Source: Saprospirales bacterium (GTDB lineage Bacteria; Bacteroidota; Bacteroidia; Chitinophagales; Saprospiraceae). From it: a stretch of 64,000 nucleotides of DNA. A program made the position numbers and the translations under genes. Under the pieces are notes generated by a model, which worked only from the letters and a program-made list of their open reading frames with translations, did no database searches and was not told the DNA's origin. Location: contig JADJBL010000009.1 of assembly GCA_016703765.1 (NCBI GenBank), positions 111,707-175,706 on the forward strand, given 5' to 3'. Below are positions 45,059-53,000 of the stretch, one piece after another; position 1 is the first letter of the stretch; each line of letters opens with the position of its first letter.

Positions 45059-45092
45059 TTTGCCAAAGTATTCTTAAATTGCAATAAATTTG
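45059..45092 (+). promoter_or_regulatory. Promoter of the LytTR response regulator gene
   Basis: TTTG at 45059-45062, 22 bases, then TAaaTTTG at 45085-45092. Good match to the Bacteroidota consensus at slightly long spacing. The leader would be about 88 nt and includes the hairpin at 45135-45151. Confidence 0.6.
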
Positions 45093-45134
45093 AAGGATTC
45101 GAGCCTTCAAAAAATGCTGGAAGGGGCGCAAGGC

Positions 45135-45151
45135 GGGCGCCGAAGGCGCCC
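45135..45151 (+). repeat. GC hairpin in the leader of the response-regulator gene
   Basis: Perfect 7-bp stem gggcgcc, loop gaa, ggcgccc, followed by tctact. Similar to extragenic palindromes elsewhere, but its place between promoter and start codon could let it act as an attenuator. No T tract follows. Confidence 0.6.
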
Positions 45152-45186
45152 CTCTACTAAAAAACGCTTTTACATCCAAAAATTGA

Positions 45187-45954
45187 ATGCACGTGATCAA
45201 AGCAGTTCTTGTGGAGGACGAACCCAAGGGGATGAACCTCCTGAAAAATCAATTGGCCAAATATTGCGAGGACATCGAAGTGATAGGGGAGGCCACTAAT
45301 ATCCAGGAGGCTCAGGATCTGTTTGACGATCCCGGTTTTCAGCCCGACGTGGCATTTTTGGACATCAGCCTTCCCGACGGGCTCGTATTTGCCCTGCTCA
45401 ACGAGTTGCGGCCGATCGATTTCGACATCATTTTCGTGACGGCCTACGACGAGTTTGCCATCAAGGCCTGCGAATACAGCTCGATCGGGTATATCAAAAA
45501 ACCCATCGATCCCGACGCCCTTCAGGCGGCGGTCAAGCGGATCCGGCCCAGGAAAGACGGCAAGATCGAGAGCCGGTTGGACGTGTTCAACCACGTGTAC
45601 AACAACCCGAACGCTTTCGAAAAGATGAGCATTTCCGCCCTCGACGGGATTTATTTCGTCAATCTCAAGGATATCGTCCGTTTTGAGGCGGAAGACAACT
45701 ATACCCATATCTTCCTCAAGAGCGGCGACAAGATTACAGCCTCCAAGACGATCAAAGCTTACGAGGAGATGCTCCAGGGCCTCAACTTCTACCGGGTGCA
45801 CAAGCGGCATGTCATCAACCTGAACTATATGCGCAAGTTCGTCAAGGGCGACGGCGGTTATCTGGTGATGGACGACGGCAAAAAGATCGATGTGTCGAGG
45901 CGGCGCAGGCCTTCTTTTATGGAGCAGATGCGGAGGCTTCAGGAAGTTCTTTAG
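45187..45954 (+). CDS. LytTR-family response regulator
   Basis: 255 residues. Receiver domain 1-120 with acidic pocket (VEDE at 9-12), phosphoacceptor Asp at about 59 (DVAFLDISLPDG), Thr in FVTAYDEFAI and Lys in GYIKKPID. LytTR DNA-binding domain about 155-250 (LKDIVRFEAEDNYTHIFLKS, FYRVHKRHVINLNYM). It binds direct repeats in target promoters when phosphorylated. In order it precedes the peptide gene at 46138 and the LytS kinase at 46398, the latter being its natural partner. Confidence 0.93.
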   Translation: MHVIKAVLVEDEPKGMNLLKNQLAKYCEDIEVIGEATNIQEAQDLFDDPGFQPDVAFLDISLPDGLVFALLNELRPIDFDIIFVTAYDEFAIKACEYSSIGYIKKPIDPDALQAAVKRIRPRKDGKIESRLDVFNHVYNNPNAFEKMSISALDGIYFVNLKDIVRFEAEDNYTHIFLKSGDKITASKTIKAYEEMLQGLNFYRVHKRHVINLNYMRKFVKGDGGYLVMDDGKKIDVSRRRRPSFMEQMRRLQEVL

Positions 45955-46036
45955 CCCTCCCTTAGCGCCATATAAAGCGATTTACTATGCTAAAAAAATT
46001 AATGTTTTTCCCGGGGGAAATCTTTGGGATCAAGGG

Positions 46037-46067
46037 TTTCCCCGTTGGGATAAATTGCATACCTTTG
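46037..46067 (+). promoter_or_regulatory. Promoter of the GG-leader peptide gene
   Basis: TAccTTTG at 46060-46067 is a perfect -7 element. A TTTC at 46037-46040, 19 bases upstream, is a one-mismatch -33 element. Transcription would start near 46074, 64 nt before the start codon. An independent promoter inside the two-component locus suggests the peptide is expressed separately from the regulator. Confidence 0.55.
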
Positions 46068-46137
46068 ACTCGGCTTTTATCCACCTCCCAAGAGCCCGAG
46101 ATGTATAAATCCCTTCACTATCCAAACTTGTTTTGCT

Positions 46138-46287
46138 ATGGGAAAATCCAAAAAGCAGCTGGACGATCTTAAAAAAGATCTGAAGGAGCTGAAGAAAGAA
46201 GAAATGAAAAACATGGTCGGGGGGCGCGACAAAAAGAACAAGTGGAAACGCTGGCTCAATATATGCGGCAATATTCTTCCACAATAA
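46138..46287 (+). CDS. Double-glycine leader peptide (candidate secreted signal or bacteriocin)
   Basis: 49 residues, not previously called because of its size. The leader, residues 1-29, is a charged amphipathic helix ending LKKEEMKNMVGG, which fits the double-glycine pattern (L-x-x-E-E/x-x-hydrophobic-x-x-hydrophobic-x-G-G) cut by C39-type ABC exporters. The core, residues 30-49, begins RDKKNKWKRWL and ends NILPQ. It is strongly cationic (six K/R against one D), has two Trp and a single Cys, and is helix-prone. A promoter lies upstream and an 18-bp-stem terminator follows by 17 bases. It sits between the regulator and kinase genes of a LytTR/LytS system. No exporter or modifying enzyme is in the window. 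It could also be an unexported small basic protein. Confidence 0.6.
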   Translation: MGKSKKQLDDLKKDLKELKKEEMKNMVGGRDKKNKWKRWLNICGNILPQ

Positions 46288-46304
46288 GATTACTTCGACC
46301 GCAT

Positions 46305-46345
46305 AAAAAAAGAGGTTGCATAGGCTTATGCAACCTCTTTTTTTT
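46305..46345 (+). terminator. Strong intrinsic terminator after the peptide gene
   Basis: Perfect 18-bp stem (aaaaaaagaggttgcata with tatgcaacctcttttttt), loop ggct, ending in a run of Ts. It closes a short transcript of about 270 nt from the promoter at 46060, and supports the small gene as a real unit. Confidence 0.92.
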
Positions 46346-46397
46346 AGGCGCGAGGTAAAGTTCTTATATGTATTTTTTTACTATCTTTCCATTTTTA

Positions 46398-48380
46398 ATG
46401 AAAAACCGACCCCAAGATTCCATAAGCCTGGAAAGTATGAAAATACCGACCGCCCTGAAAACTCCCTCCAGCCAGTGGGAGCGGCAGTTAAAAGAGCAAA
46501 AGGACGCCCGTCAACGCCTGGTCCTGCTGGACCACCTTATCGGACACTACCAGTTCACCAATGCCCGCCGGGCACAGGCGCTTCTGGAAGAAATGGAACG
46601 CCTGATCTCCGAGCTCGAACTGCCGGACTTTTCGATCCACTACTTTTCGTACAAGGGTTTTGTCGAAAACCAGCTTTATCAGTATCAGGATGCGGAAAGT
46701 TCTTTTCAGAAAGCCGCCGAACTGATAGAGGAAAGAGGGGATGTCTCCGAACAGATTTCCGTCTGCATTCAACTTGCCGGGGTTTATATCAACCTGAATA
46801 ATATGGACGGCGCTTCGGCGCTCCTGGAAAAAGCATCCAAACTCCTCAAGGTCTTCCCCGACGACCCACTGCAGGCCCGCATCATTTGCCGCGAAGGGTA
46901 TATCCACCTCCATTACTCCAATTTCTCCAAAGCCATCGAGTCCTTTCTGGAGGCCGACAAACAACTCCAGTCCCTCCCGCTTCCGCTGGAATACATGGAC
47001 TATTATTTCCTCACCCTGATCTACAGCGGTCTGGGCAAGGTGTACGAACACAACAACGAGTGGAAAAAAAGCGTGCGATCTTACCGTCGGGCAGCCGATA
47101 TGTGCGAGAACCTCGGCATGCGAACCCGCCTTTCCTGGCATTACCTGAACGTCGGCAGCGGCTATATGGCGCTCAACGACAATGAAAACGCAGAGGCCTA
47201 CTTCAAAAAAGCGCTGGAAGAACGCGACGATTCCAGCACCCTGGCACGAGCCAGCGCCTATGCCAACCTGGGCTATATCAGCCTCCTGCAGCGGCAATTT
47301 GAACCTGCCCTGGGCCTGTTCAACCGGGCCGAACGGATCTACCAAAAAGTAAAGGCCGACGATTATTACAACTTCTCCAACCTCGAGCGCTGGCGGGCAA
47401 TGGTCTATCTGGAAACGGGCGAATCCGACAAGGCCATGAACCATTTTGTGGCGGCCTACAATTTTGCCAGGAAGATCGACGACTTCAAACAGATCTCGGG
47501 CATCCTCAAGGAGATCGCCTCCTACCATGCGGAGATCGGCGATTTTAAAAGCGCTTACGAATACCAGATCCTTTACGACCAGAACGCCGAAAAATACGCC
47601 AACGAACTCAACCTCCGCAAGGTCATGGAACTGGAGGTCAAGTACGACGCCGAAAAGAAGAAAAAGGAAGCCGAACTCCTCCAGCTTCAGGCCACCCGCC
47701 TGCAACTGAAAGCCCTCCGGGCCCAGATGAACCCCCATTTTCTCTACAACGCCCTCAACGGCATCCAAAACTACATCACTTCCAACGAGGTGAAAAACGC
47801 ATCCAAGTACCTGGCCAAATTTGCCAACCTGATGCGCAAAAGCCTGGAATACTCCGAACTCGAGATTATTTCACTCGAAGAAGAAATAGAATTTCTGGAA
47901 GACTACCTGACCATCAACGCCAAGCTCCGCTTCGAAGACCAGCTCTTTTTCGAGATCAAGGTGGACGACGAGATCGAGGAGGATATCCTGGGCGTGCCCA
48001 CCATGATCATCCAGCCCTACGTGGAAAACGCCATTGAACATGGCCTTCGGAGCAGGAAAAAAGGAAAAATCACCGTGAGCTTCACCCCCCTGGACGACGA
48101 CAACCTCCTCTGCGTGGTAGAGGACAACGGCATCGGACGGGAAGAGGCCGCCAAAATGCAGCCCAAAACCACGGAAAACGGACCCAATTTCCGATCTATG
48201 GGTACGGCCATCACCGAAAAGCGCCTGGAAATTCTGCACCAGATCAAGGGAGGGCAGTATTACGTCAATACCATCGACCTGAAAAACACCCGCACCGGAA
48301 AGGCTCTGGGCACGCGGGTGGAGATCAAGATACCCATCGTCGATATTCAGCTCCCTTCCAATAATATTGGGCACCGGTAA
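46398..48380 (+). CDS. Soluble TPR-containing LytS-type sensor histidine kinase
   Basis: About 660 residues. Start is uncertain: ATG 46368, 46398 or 46437; a partial -7 element TAtcTTTC at 46382 argues against the first. Residues 20-400 are at least eight tetratricopeptide-like helical hairpins (for example NNMDGASALLEKASKLLKVF; ENAEAYFKKALEERDDSS). A coiled coil follows, then the His_kinase domain (PF06580 type) with phosphoacceptor His in QMNPHFLYNALNGIQNYI (about 447), and an ATPase domain with IQPYVENAIEHGL and VEDNGIGREEA. There is no signal peptide or membrane helix, so it senses something inside the cell or through a partner. Cognate to the LytTR regulator upstream. Confidence 0.9.
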   Translation: MKNRPQDSISLESMKIPTALKTPSSQWERQLKEQKDARQRLVLLDHLIGHYQFTNARRAQALLEEMERLISELELPDFSIHYFSYKGFVENQLYQYQDAESSFQKAAELIEERGDVSEQISVCIQLAGVYINLNNMDGASALLEKASKLLKVFPDDPLQARIICREGYIHLHYSNFSKAIESFLEADKQLQSLPLPLEYMDYYFLTLIYSGLGKVYEHNNEWKKSVRSYRRAADMCENLGMRTRLSWHYLNVGSGYMALNDNENAEAYFKKALEERDDSSTLARASAYANLGYISLLQRQFEPALGLFNRAERIYQKVKADDYYNFSNLERWRAMVYLETGESDKAMNHFVAAYNFARKIDDFKQISGILKEIASYHAEIGDFKSAYEYQILYDQNAEKYANELNLRKVMELEVKYDAEKKKKEAELLQLQATRLQLKALRAQMNPHFLYNALNGIQNYITSNEVKNASKYLAKFANLMRKSLEYSELEIISLEEEIEFLEDYLTINAKLRFEDQLFFEIKVDDEIEEDILGVPTMIIQPYVENAIEHGLRSRKKGKITVSFTPLDDDNLLCVVEDNGIGREEAAKMQPKTTENGPNFRSMGTAITEKRLEILHQIKGGQYYVNTIDLKNTRTGKALGTRVEIKIPIVDIQLPSNNIGHR

Positions 48381-48483
48381 AGGGTATAAAAAACCGTTTT
48401 CTAAGGATACCTTACCGCTTTCCGGAACATTGAGCCCGAAGCGTAAATGGCGGGAATTCGATTGGAAAGCCGGTATATATTTG

Positions 48484-48553
48484 AAACAGTTTTCTCATAG
48501 TATGTTTAAGAATTCCTACACCTTTTCCCTTCTAAGGTGTAGGATTTTTTTTT
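48484..48553 (+). ncRNA. Candidate small RNA 1 (19-bp repeat plus terminator)
   Basis: TAtaTTTG at 48476-48483 is a perfect -7 element, so transcription would start near 48490 inside the 19-bp repeat agttttctcatagtatgtt (48488-48506). A perfect 11-bp stem tcctacacctt/aaggtgtagga (48514-48544) and nine Ts follow. The predicted transcript is about 60 nt with no reading frame. It may alternatively be only the terminator of the kinase gene, 100 bases upstream. Confidence 0.45.
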
Positions 48554-48647
48554 GCCCGCCATTTCCTAAACGGTTCACGCCTCTTGCCCCTCTTTTGTGG
48601 CGTAGCCTAATTCTCCGGGAATTCCATCCATTTCTCCCCTTTATTTG

Positions 48648-48727
48648 TACCGTGTAGTTTTCTCATAGTATGTTATATTAGACTCCTGTATCATTCTCTC
48701 CCAGAGGCCGATTCAGGAGTTTTTTTT
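48648..48727 (+). ncRNA. Candidate small RNA 2 (second copy of the 19-bp repeat plus terminator)
   Basis: The same 19-bp sequence recurs at 48656-48674, exactly 168 bases after the first copy. It follows a one-mismatch -7 element TTtaTTTG (48640-48647 region) and precedes a different hairpin (actcctg/caggagt, 48682-48720, nearly extended to 11 bp) and seven Ts. Only the 5-prime repeat is shared and the stem sequences are unrelated, so the common part may be the functional seed. The hairpin also ends the minus-strand pbpC gene. Confidence 0.4.
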
Positions 48728-51121
48728 AATCCTCTTTCCCTGGCAAAATGGTAAACTTCCGCTCCAGGCGGTTTCCCTTGTCGTCGACGACGGTGAGGCG
48801 GTGTTCTCCGGGCGGAGGACTCAATTCGAGGTGGTGAAAATGCTCGGTCTGCCCCACAAACTCCTCGTCGATATGCCAGTACAGGACGGCCTCCGGCCTC
48901 CGGTGGGCGGCTTTGAACACCGTTCGGCTCATGCTGCCGTCGAGATTTTTGGGGATGTAGATCCGCGTATTGGGCTTGGGGTCGATCAACTGCATCGGAA
49001 TATCCTCGTCGGATGGGCTACAGTCTTCCCGGAACGGCGGGAGTAATTTGTACTCGGGGTGCTGCTGGACGTAATAATGCTCCTCGACAGGGGGCAGCAC
49101 AAACCAGGGCAGGTGCACCATTTCCGTCGGCGCCACGCAGGAGCTATTGACCTGGTGTTTCATCTCGCCGTCCAGGTGGATCACCTGATGGTAGCGACAG
49201 GCCGGGCCCTCCAATGAGCCCTTGGTGAGCCAAAGGGTATCCGTCGGACAAATGGACAGAGGCCGGTAGCCGGATTGGCTGCAAACCGCCACCCTTCGCA
49301 TTTCGTCTATGGGTTGAGTAAACCAGCTTCCCCGCCCGGGCAGCATTTCGAATACATCGAACAGGATAGGCGCGGCAGCCTTGATCCCCAGCAGGTTTGG
49401 GCGGCCTTCGCCGTCGGCGTTTCCCACCCAAATGCCCACGGCAAACTGGGGCGTGACCCCCACCGCCCAGGCATCTCTGAATCCGAAACTGGTGCCGGTC
49501 TTCCAGGCGATCTGCTGGCTGGAATGAAAGCGCTCCCACTGACCCAATTCGTCGGGCCGGTCCAGTTGGCGAATGGTTTCCAGCGTAAGCCAGCAGGCCG
49601 AAGCGGAAATCGGGTCCGGGTTCGGGCTCAGCACAGGGGCCTGGTCTTCTTCCTCCACAAATAAATAGTTGGCCTTCCGGAACAGGCCTTGCTCATAGCG
49701 CCCGCTGTGCGTTGGAAAACGGTTTAGCGTGCGGGCCATGCCCGAGTAGACGTTGGTCACCTCCTCCAGGGTGCATTCCCCGCCTCCGAGGATGATGGAC
49801 AAGCCGTAATGCCCGGGAGATTTGGAAAAGGTGCTCAACCCCAACCGGGCGAGCTGGTGGTGAAACCTTTCCAGCCCATACCGCTGCAACAGGATCACCA
49901 TAGGGATATTCAGCGAGCGGGTCAGCGCCTGCCGGACTGGGATGGCGCCGTCGTATTTATTCGAGAAGTTTTCGGGCCGGTAGCCCCGTATGGAAGCCGG
50001 TATATCGGGCAAGAGGCTGTTGGGCGTGATAATACCCTCCTGCAGGGACAATCCGTATAAAAAGGGCTTGAGTATGCTCCCCGTGCTACGGCTGGCCCGC
50101 ACCACGTCGACCTGTTCTCCGTGTTCGGCGCCGGTGCCGATCACGTTGCCGACATAGGCCAGCACCGAGCCGCTTTCCACGTCGATGACGATGGCGGCGG
50201 CGTTGTGGATTTCATTGCTTTTCAACAAGACGATATGCCGCTCCAATATCCCTGCGACCTGCTGTTGCAAGTCCGGGTCGATGGTGGTGCGAAAACGGGC
50301 CTCGGGATTCTTTTTGCCGGCCGGGTGTTCCTTCCGGATGCGGTCCATCAGGTGTGGCGCCAATTGCGGCAAGGGCAGGGGCGCCTCGGGAAGGGCTTCT
50401 TCTTTTGCCAGTTCGCAGGACAGAGAATCCAGTTTTCCATGTTCCAGGAGCCGGTCGAGCAGGCGATTCCGCTTGTCGAGCAATTGCTGCCGGTTGCGCC
50501 CCGGGTGAATGAGTCCCGGGCTATTGGGCAACACTGCCAGCGTAGCGGCCTCGGCCCAGGAGAGCAAATGCGGTTGTTTTCCGAAATACCGCCAGGAAGC
50601 GGCTTCCAGGCCCACCACATTCCCTCCGAAGGGGGCATGGGCGGCGTAAAAACGCAGGATATCTTTCTTGGAATATTCGAGTTCGAGGCGTCCGGCCAGC
50701 ATCACTTCCAGGACCTTTTGGGAAATGCTTCTGGAGTCTGGTTTGCGGTAAAGCCGGATCACCTGCATGGTGATAGTGCTGCCGCCGCTGATCACTTTTC
50801 CCTGCGACAGGTTTTGCCGCATGGCCCTCGCCATGCTGAGCAGGTCGACTCCGCCGTGGCGGTAAAACCGCTTGTCTTCGAAGGCCAGCAAAGCCAGTTC
50901 GTATTTTTCGGGAATGGAATCCAAAAGGGGAAGCGCCATTGTCCGTCGCTGGCGATCCGGGCGCCCAGGAGGCCCCCCCGCTTGTCTTCCAGCACGGTGG
51001 AAAGAGGTTCGTCAAACAGGGGCCGCGGCAGGATCCACAGGTACCAAATCAGAAAGAGGCCCCACAGCGCCCATAGCACTTTGGGCATCGTTTTGGACCA
51101 CGCGAGAAGGCGTTTAATCAC
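48726..51121 (-). CDS. pbpC: Penicillin-binding protein 1C, one-base frameshift
   Basis: About 798 residues. It polymerises and crosslinks peptidoglycan. The true start is ATG 51121 (MIKRLLAWSKTMPKVLWALW, a membrane anchor), read to ASDGQWRFP. A one-base deletion in the c/t run near 50930 then shifts the frame to LLDSIPEKYELALLAFEDKR. The transglycosylase domain has FEDKRFYRHGGVDLLSM and GGSTITMQVIRL. The transpeptidase domain has RSTGSILKPFLY (SxxK), SLN and KTGTSFGFRDAW (KTG). A C-terminal BiPBP_C domain follows. The start overlaps the upstream lipoprotein gene by eight bases. Confidence 0.92.
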
Positions 51122-52133
51122 CTTGCCAGTTTTTTAGGTACCCAACGATGGCCTCGAGAAGGGATTGTCCATCTGTGGAAAAATCTTTCCAGCGCTCGGG
51201 TCCCTGAACGGCCCAAATGAAGTTATCCGCCAGGATCTCGTCGGGGTGGATGAGGTAGGTCGTATTGTCCCGGACTTTTCGAAGGTAATCCACCCTGAAT
51301 TCCGGCCCCAGGGTGCTTTTTCCTTCGGAATTTACCTGCACGGCCCAGGCTTTGGAAGCCGAATCCATTTCCAGCGCGAATAGCTGGAAATCCAGGTGCG
51401 CAAAAAACAGGGGCCGTTTTGGGTTATAGGCCTCGTATTGCGAAAAGATCAGGGGGATGGTCATCACCTCCTTACCCTCGGGGCTTAACAGGGGGATTGC
51501 CCATTGGTGGTCCATGCCGTCGGGATTGAGCAGCAGGCGACTGCGAAGGGGTTCCGGGAATTGGATCGGTTCTGAAAGCCGGATAAACCCGATCAGTTCG
51601 TACAAGTCCTTCCGCAGCCGCGGATGATTGCGGGAAAGGACGTGAAAAAGCTCGTGCAGCAGCACATCTTGCATAGCGCCCGCCCGAAGGGCGTTTTCGG
51701 GGATGACGATGTAATCTTCGCGGGTGTACCATGCCGAGGCGCCGTAATAGGCTCCCCTGGTTTTGATCAGCCGCAGCGTATCCGGCAATAAATGCGGAGA
51801 GAGTTGCTCGCACAGGCGATAGATCTCCGAAATTTCTTTTTCCAGACGTTTCTGTTCCTCCGGAGTAAAACTCAGGACATCCCTCCTCAAAAATTCGCGG
51901 TAGTCCTCCAAAGTTGGGGCCTCGCTTCGCTGCATTTGAATAGCCCTGTCGAGCGCTCCGATCTTTTCAAAAAAGCCCTCTACTTCGTCGCGGCTGACGC
52001 GCCCTGCCGCTTCCAGGCTGTCTAGGTAAAATACCTGGCCGGTTTCGGGAATGGGGGGCGCTTGCACGGTTTGCGGGGCGTTGCAGGAGGCGGTTAAAAA
52101 TACGAGGATGGGGAGGAGTAGACTAGCTTTCAA
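51114..52133 (-). CDS. HEXXH lipoprotein coupled to pbpC
   Basis: 339 residues. A lipoprotein signal is visible (MKASLLLPILVFLTASCNAP, Cys at 17). The middle of the protein carries a metalloprotease-type motif HELFHVLSRNHPRLRKDLYE at about 155, with both zinc His and the catalytic Glu. The remainder shows no known domain. The gene ends eight bases inside the pbpC start, so the two are translated together. A lipoprotein with a possible peptidase centre next to a PBP suggests cell-wall work, which is inference from position only. Confidence 0.7.
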   Translation of the reverse strand: MKASLLLPILVFLTASCNAPQTVQAPPIPETGQVFYLDSLEAAGRVSRDEVEGFFEKIGALDRAIQMQRSEAPTLEDYREFLRRDVLSFTPEEQKRLEKEISEIYRLCEQLSPHLLPDTLRLIKTRGAYYGASAWYTREDYIVIPENALRAGAMQDVLLHELFHVLSRNHPRLRKDLYELIGFIRLSEPIQFPEPLRSRLLLNPDGMDHQWAIPLLSPEGKEVMTIPLIFSQYEAYNPKRPLFFAHLDFQLFALEMDSASKAWAVQVNSEGKSTLGPEFRVDYLRKVRDNTTYLIHPDEILADNFIWAVQGPERWKDFSTDGQSLLEAIVGYLKNWQGD

Positions 52134-52226
52134 TTGCTGTTCTTTTTGATTAAAAATTCGTCTGAATCAGAATTCACAGAATTTCATAATTTTCAGAATT
52201 GAGGCACGGCTTGATTTTGGGAATTT

Positions 52227-52279
52227 GCTCGTGAGGGTCTCCGACCCGAAACGTCCCGTCTGCAAGTCTCTGACTTGCA
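52227..52279. repeat. REP elements, left flank of the RAYT gene
   Basis: REP-A at 52227-52253: gctcgtgagggtctccgacc followed by cgaaacg, with hairpin gggtc-tcc-gaccc. REP-B at 52261-52279: tgcaagtctctgacttgca, with hairpin gcaagtc-tct-gacttgc. Both types recur in inverted orientation on the other side of the transposase gene. Confidence 0.88.
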
Positions 52280-52285
52280 TAAAAA

Positions 52286-52867
52286 CTATACAGGCAAAAA
52301 ACCCTCCCACGAAGCCGGAAAATCCACTTCCACCGCATCGAGTACTCCTTTCCCTGTTACATAATTGCTTGCGCTACTATAAACATAATGCTCAGGCAGT
52401 TCAACCCAACCTTCCCTAACCGGATTGTTGTGAATATAGTTGATTTTTTGTGCAATGACGGGCAAAGAAAACAATTGAACGGGATGATTGTCTGCAGCCC
52501 AAATTTGGTAATTCCGGTTTCCTGTATTTTTGCTTCCGTGGAAAGAAAATTTATGCAACAACCATTCCCGTCTGCTTTCGTAACCCCCGTTTTCAATTTC
52601 AGACAATATGCCTTTTGCCGTGAATTTTTTGAAATCGCGGAGAATATCAGAAAGAGATATTGTACTACTTGCTTCTGCAATTAAATGCAGATGACTGCTC
52701 ATAATGACATATGCGTAAAGTATCAGACCCTTTTCTTTTTGGCAAAAACGGAGGCTTTCTATCATGATGTCTTTGTATTGCTTGCGGATGAATAGGTCTA
52801 CCCAGTCCACAACGGTCAGCGTAACAAAATTGAGCCCGTGTTGGTCCAAGATTTTGAAGCGGCTCAT
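52286..52867 (-). CDS. REP-associated tyrosine transposase (RAYT, Y1_Tnp)
   Basis: 193 residues. Single-stranded-DNA transposase of the IS200/IS605-related Y1 family. The HUH motif is MSSHLHLIAEA (His-x-His) at about 57-67, and the likely catalytic Tyr lies in QKINYIHNNPVREGWVEL, the diagnostic RAYT C-terminal motif. The N-terminus FKILDQHGLNFVTLTVVDWV is typical. Full length and apparently intact. It is bordered on both sides by inverted REP hairpins, the arrangement by which such proteins mobilise REP sequences. Confidence 0.92.
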   Translation of the reverse strand: MSRFKILDQHGLNFVTLTVVDWVDLFIRKQYKDIMIESLRFCQKEKGLILYAYVIMSSHLHLIAEASSTISLSDILRDFKKFTAKGILSEIENGGYESRREWLLHKFSFHGSKNTGNRNYQIWAADNHPVQLFSLPVIAQKINYIHNNPVREGWVELPEHYVYSSASNYVTGKGVLDAVEVDFPASWEGFLPV

Positions 52868-52887
52868 AGTTGATTTTTCGTTTTTAA

Positions 52888-52991
52888 TGCAAGTCAGAGA
52901 CTTGCAACCTTTTCATTTCGGGTCGGAGACCCTCACGAGCGACATCACGATCGATTTTTGTATCGCTCGTGAGGGTCTCCGACCCGAAACG
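52888..52991. repeat. REP elements, right flank of the RAYT gene
   Basis: REP-B inverted core at 52888-52906 (tgcaagtcagagacttgca), REP-A inverted at 52917-52940 (ttcgggtcggagaccctcac then gagc), and a third REP-A in direct orientation at 52965-52991. The last two form an inverted pair separated by 24 bases, a BIME-like arrangement. It ends just before the amylase stop codon. Confidence 0.88.
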
Positions 52992-53000
52992 CTTCGTCGA

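Noticed and set aside
48367..48657. Open frame of 96 codons downstream of the kinase
   Set aside because: It runs through a perfect terminator stem and the repeat pair, has no domain or signal, and is better explained as intergenic sequence.
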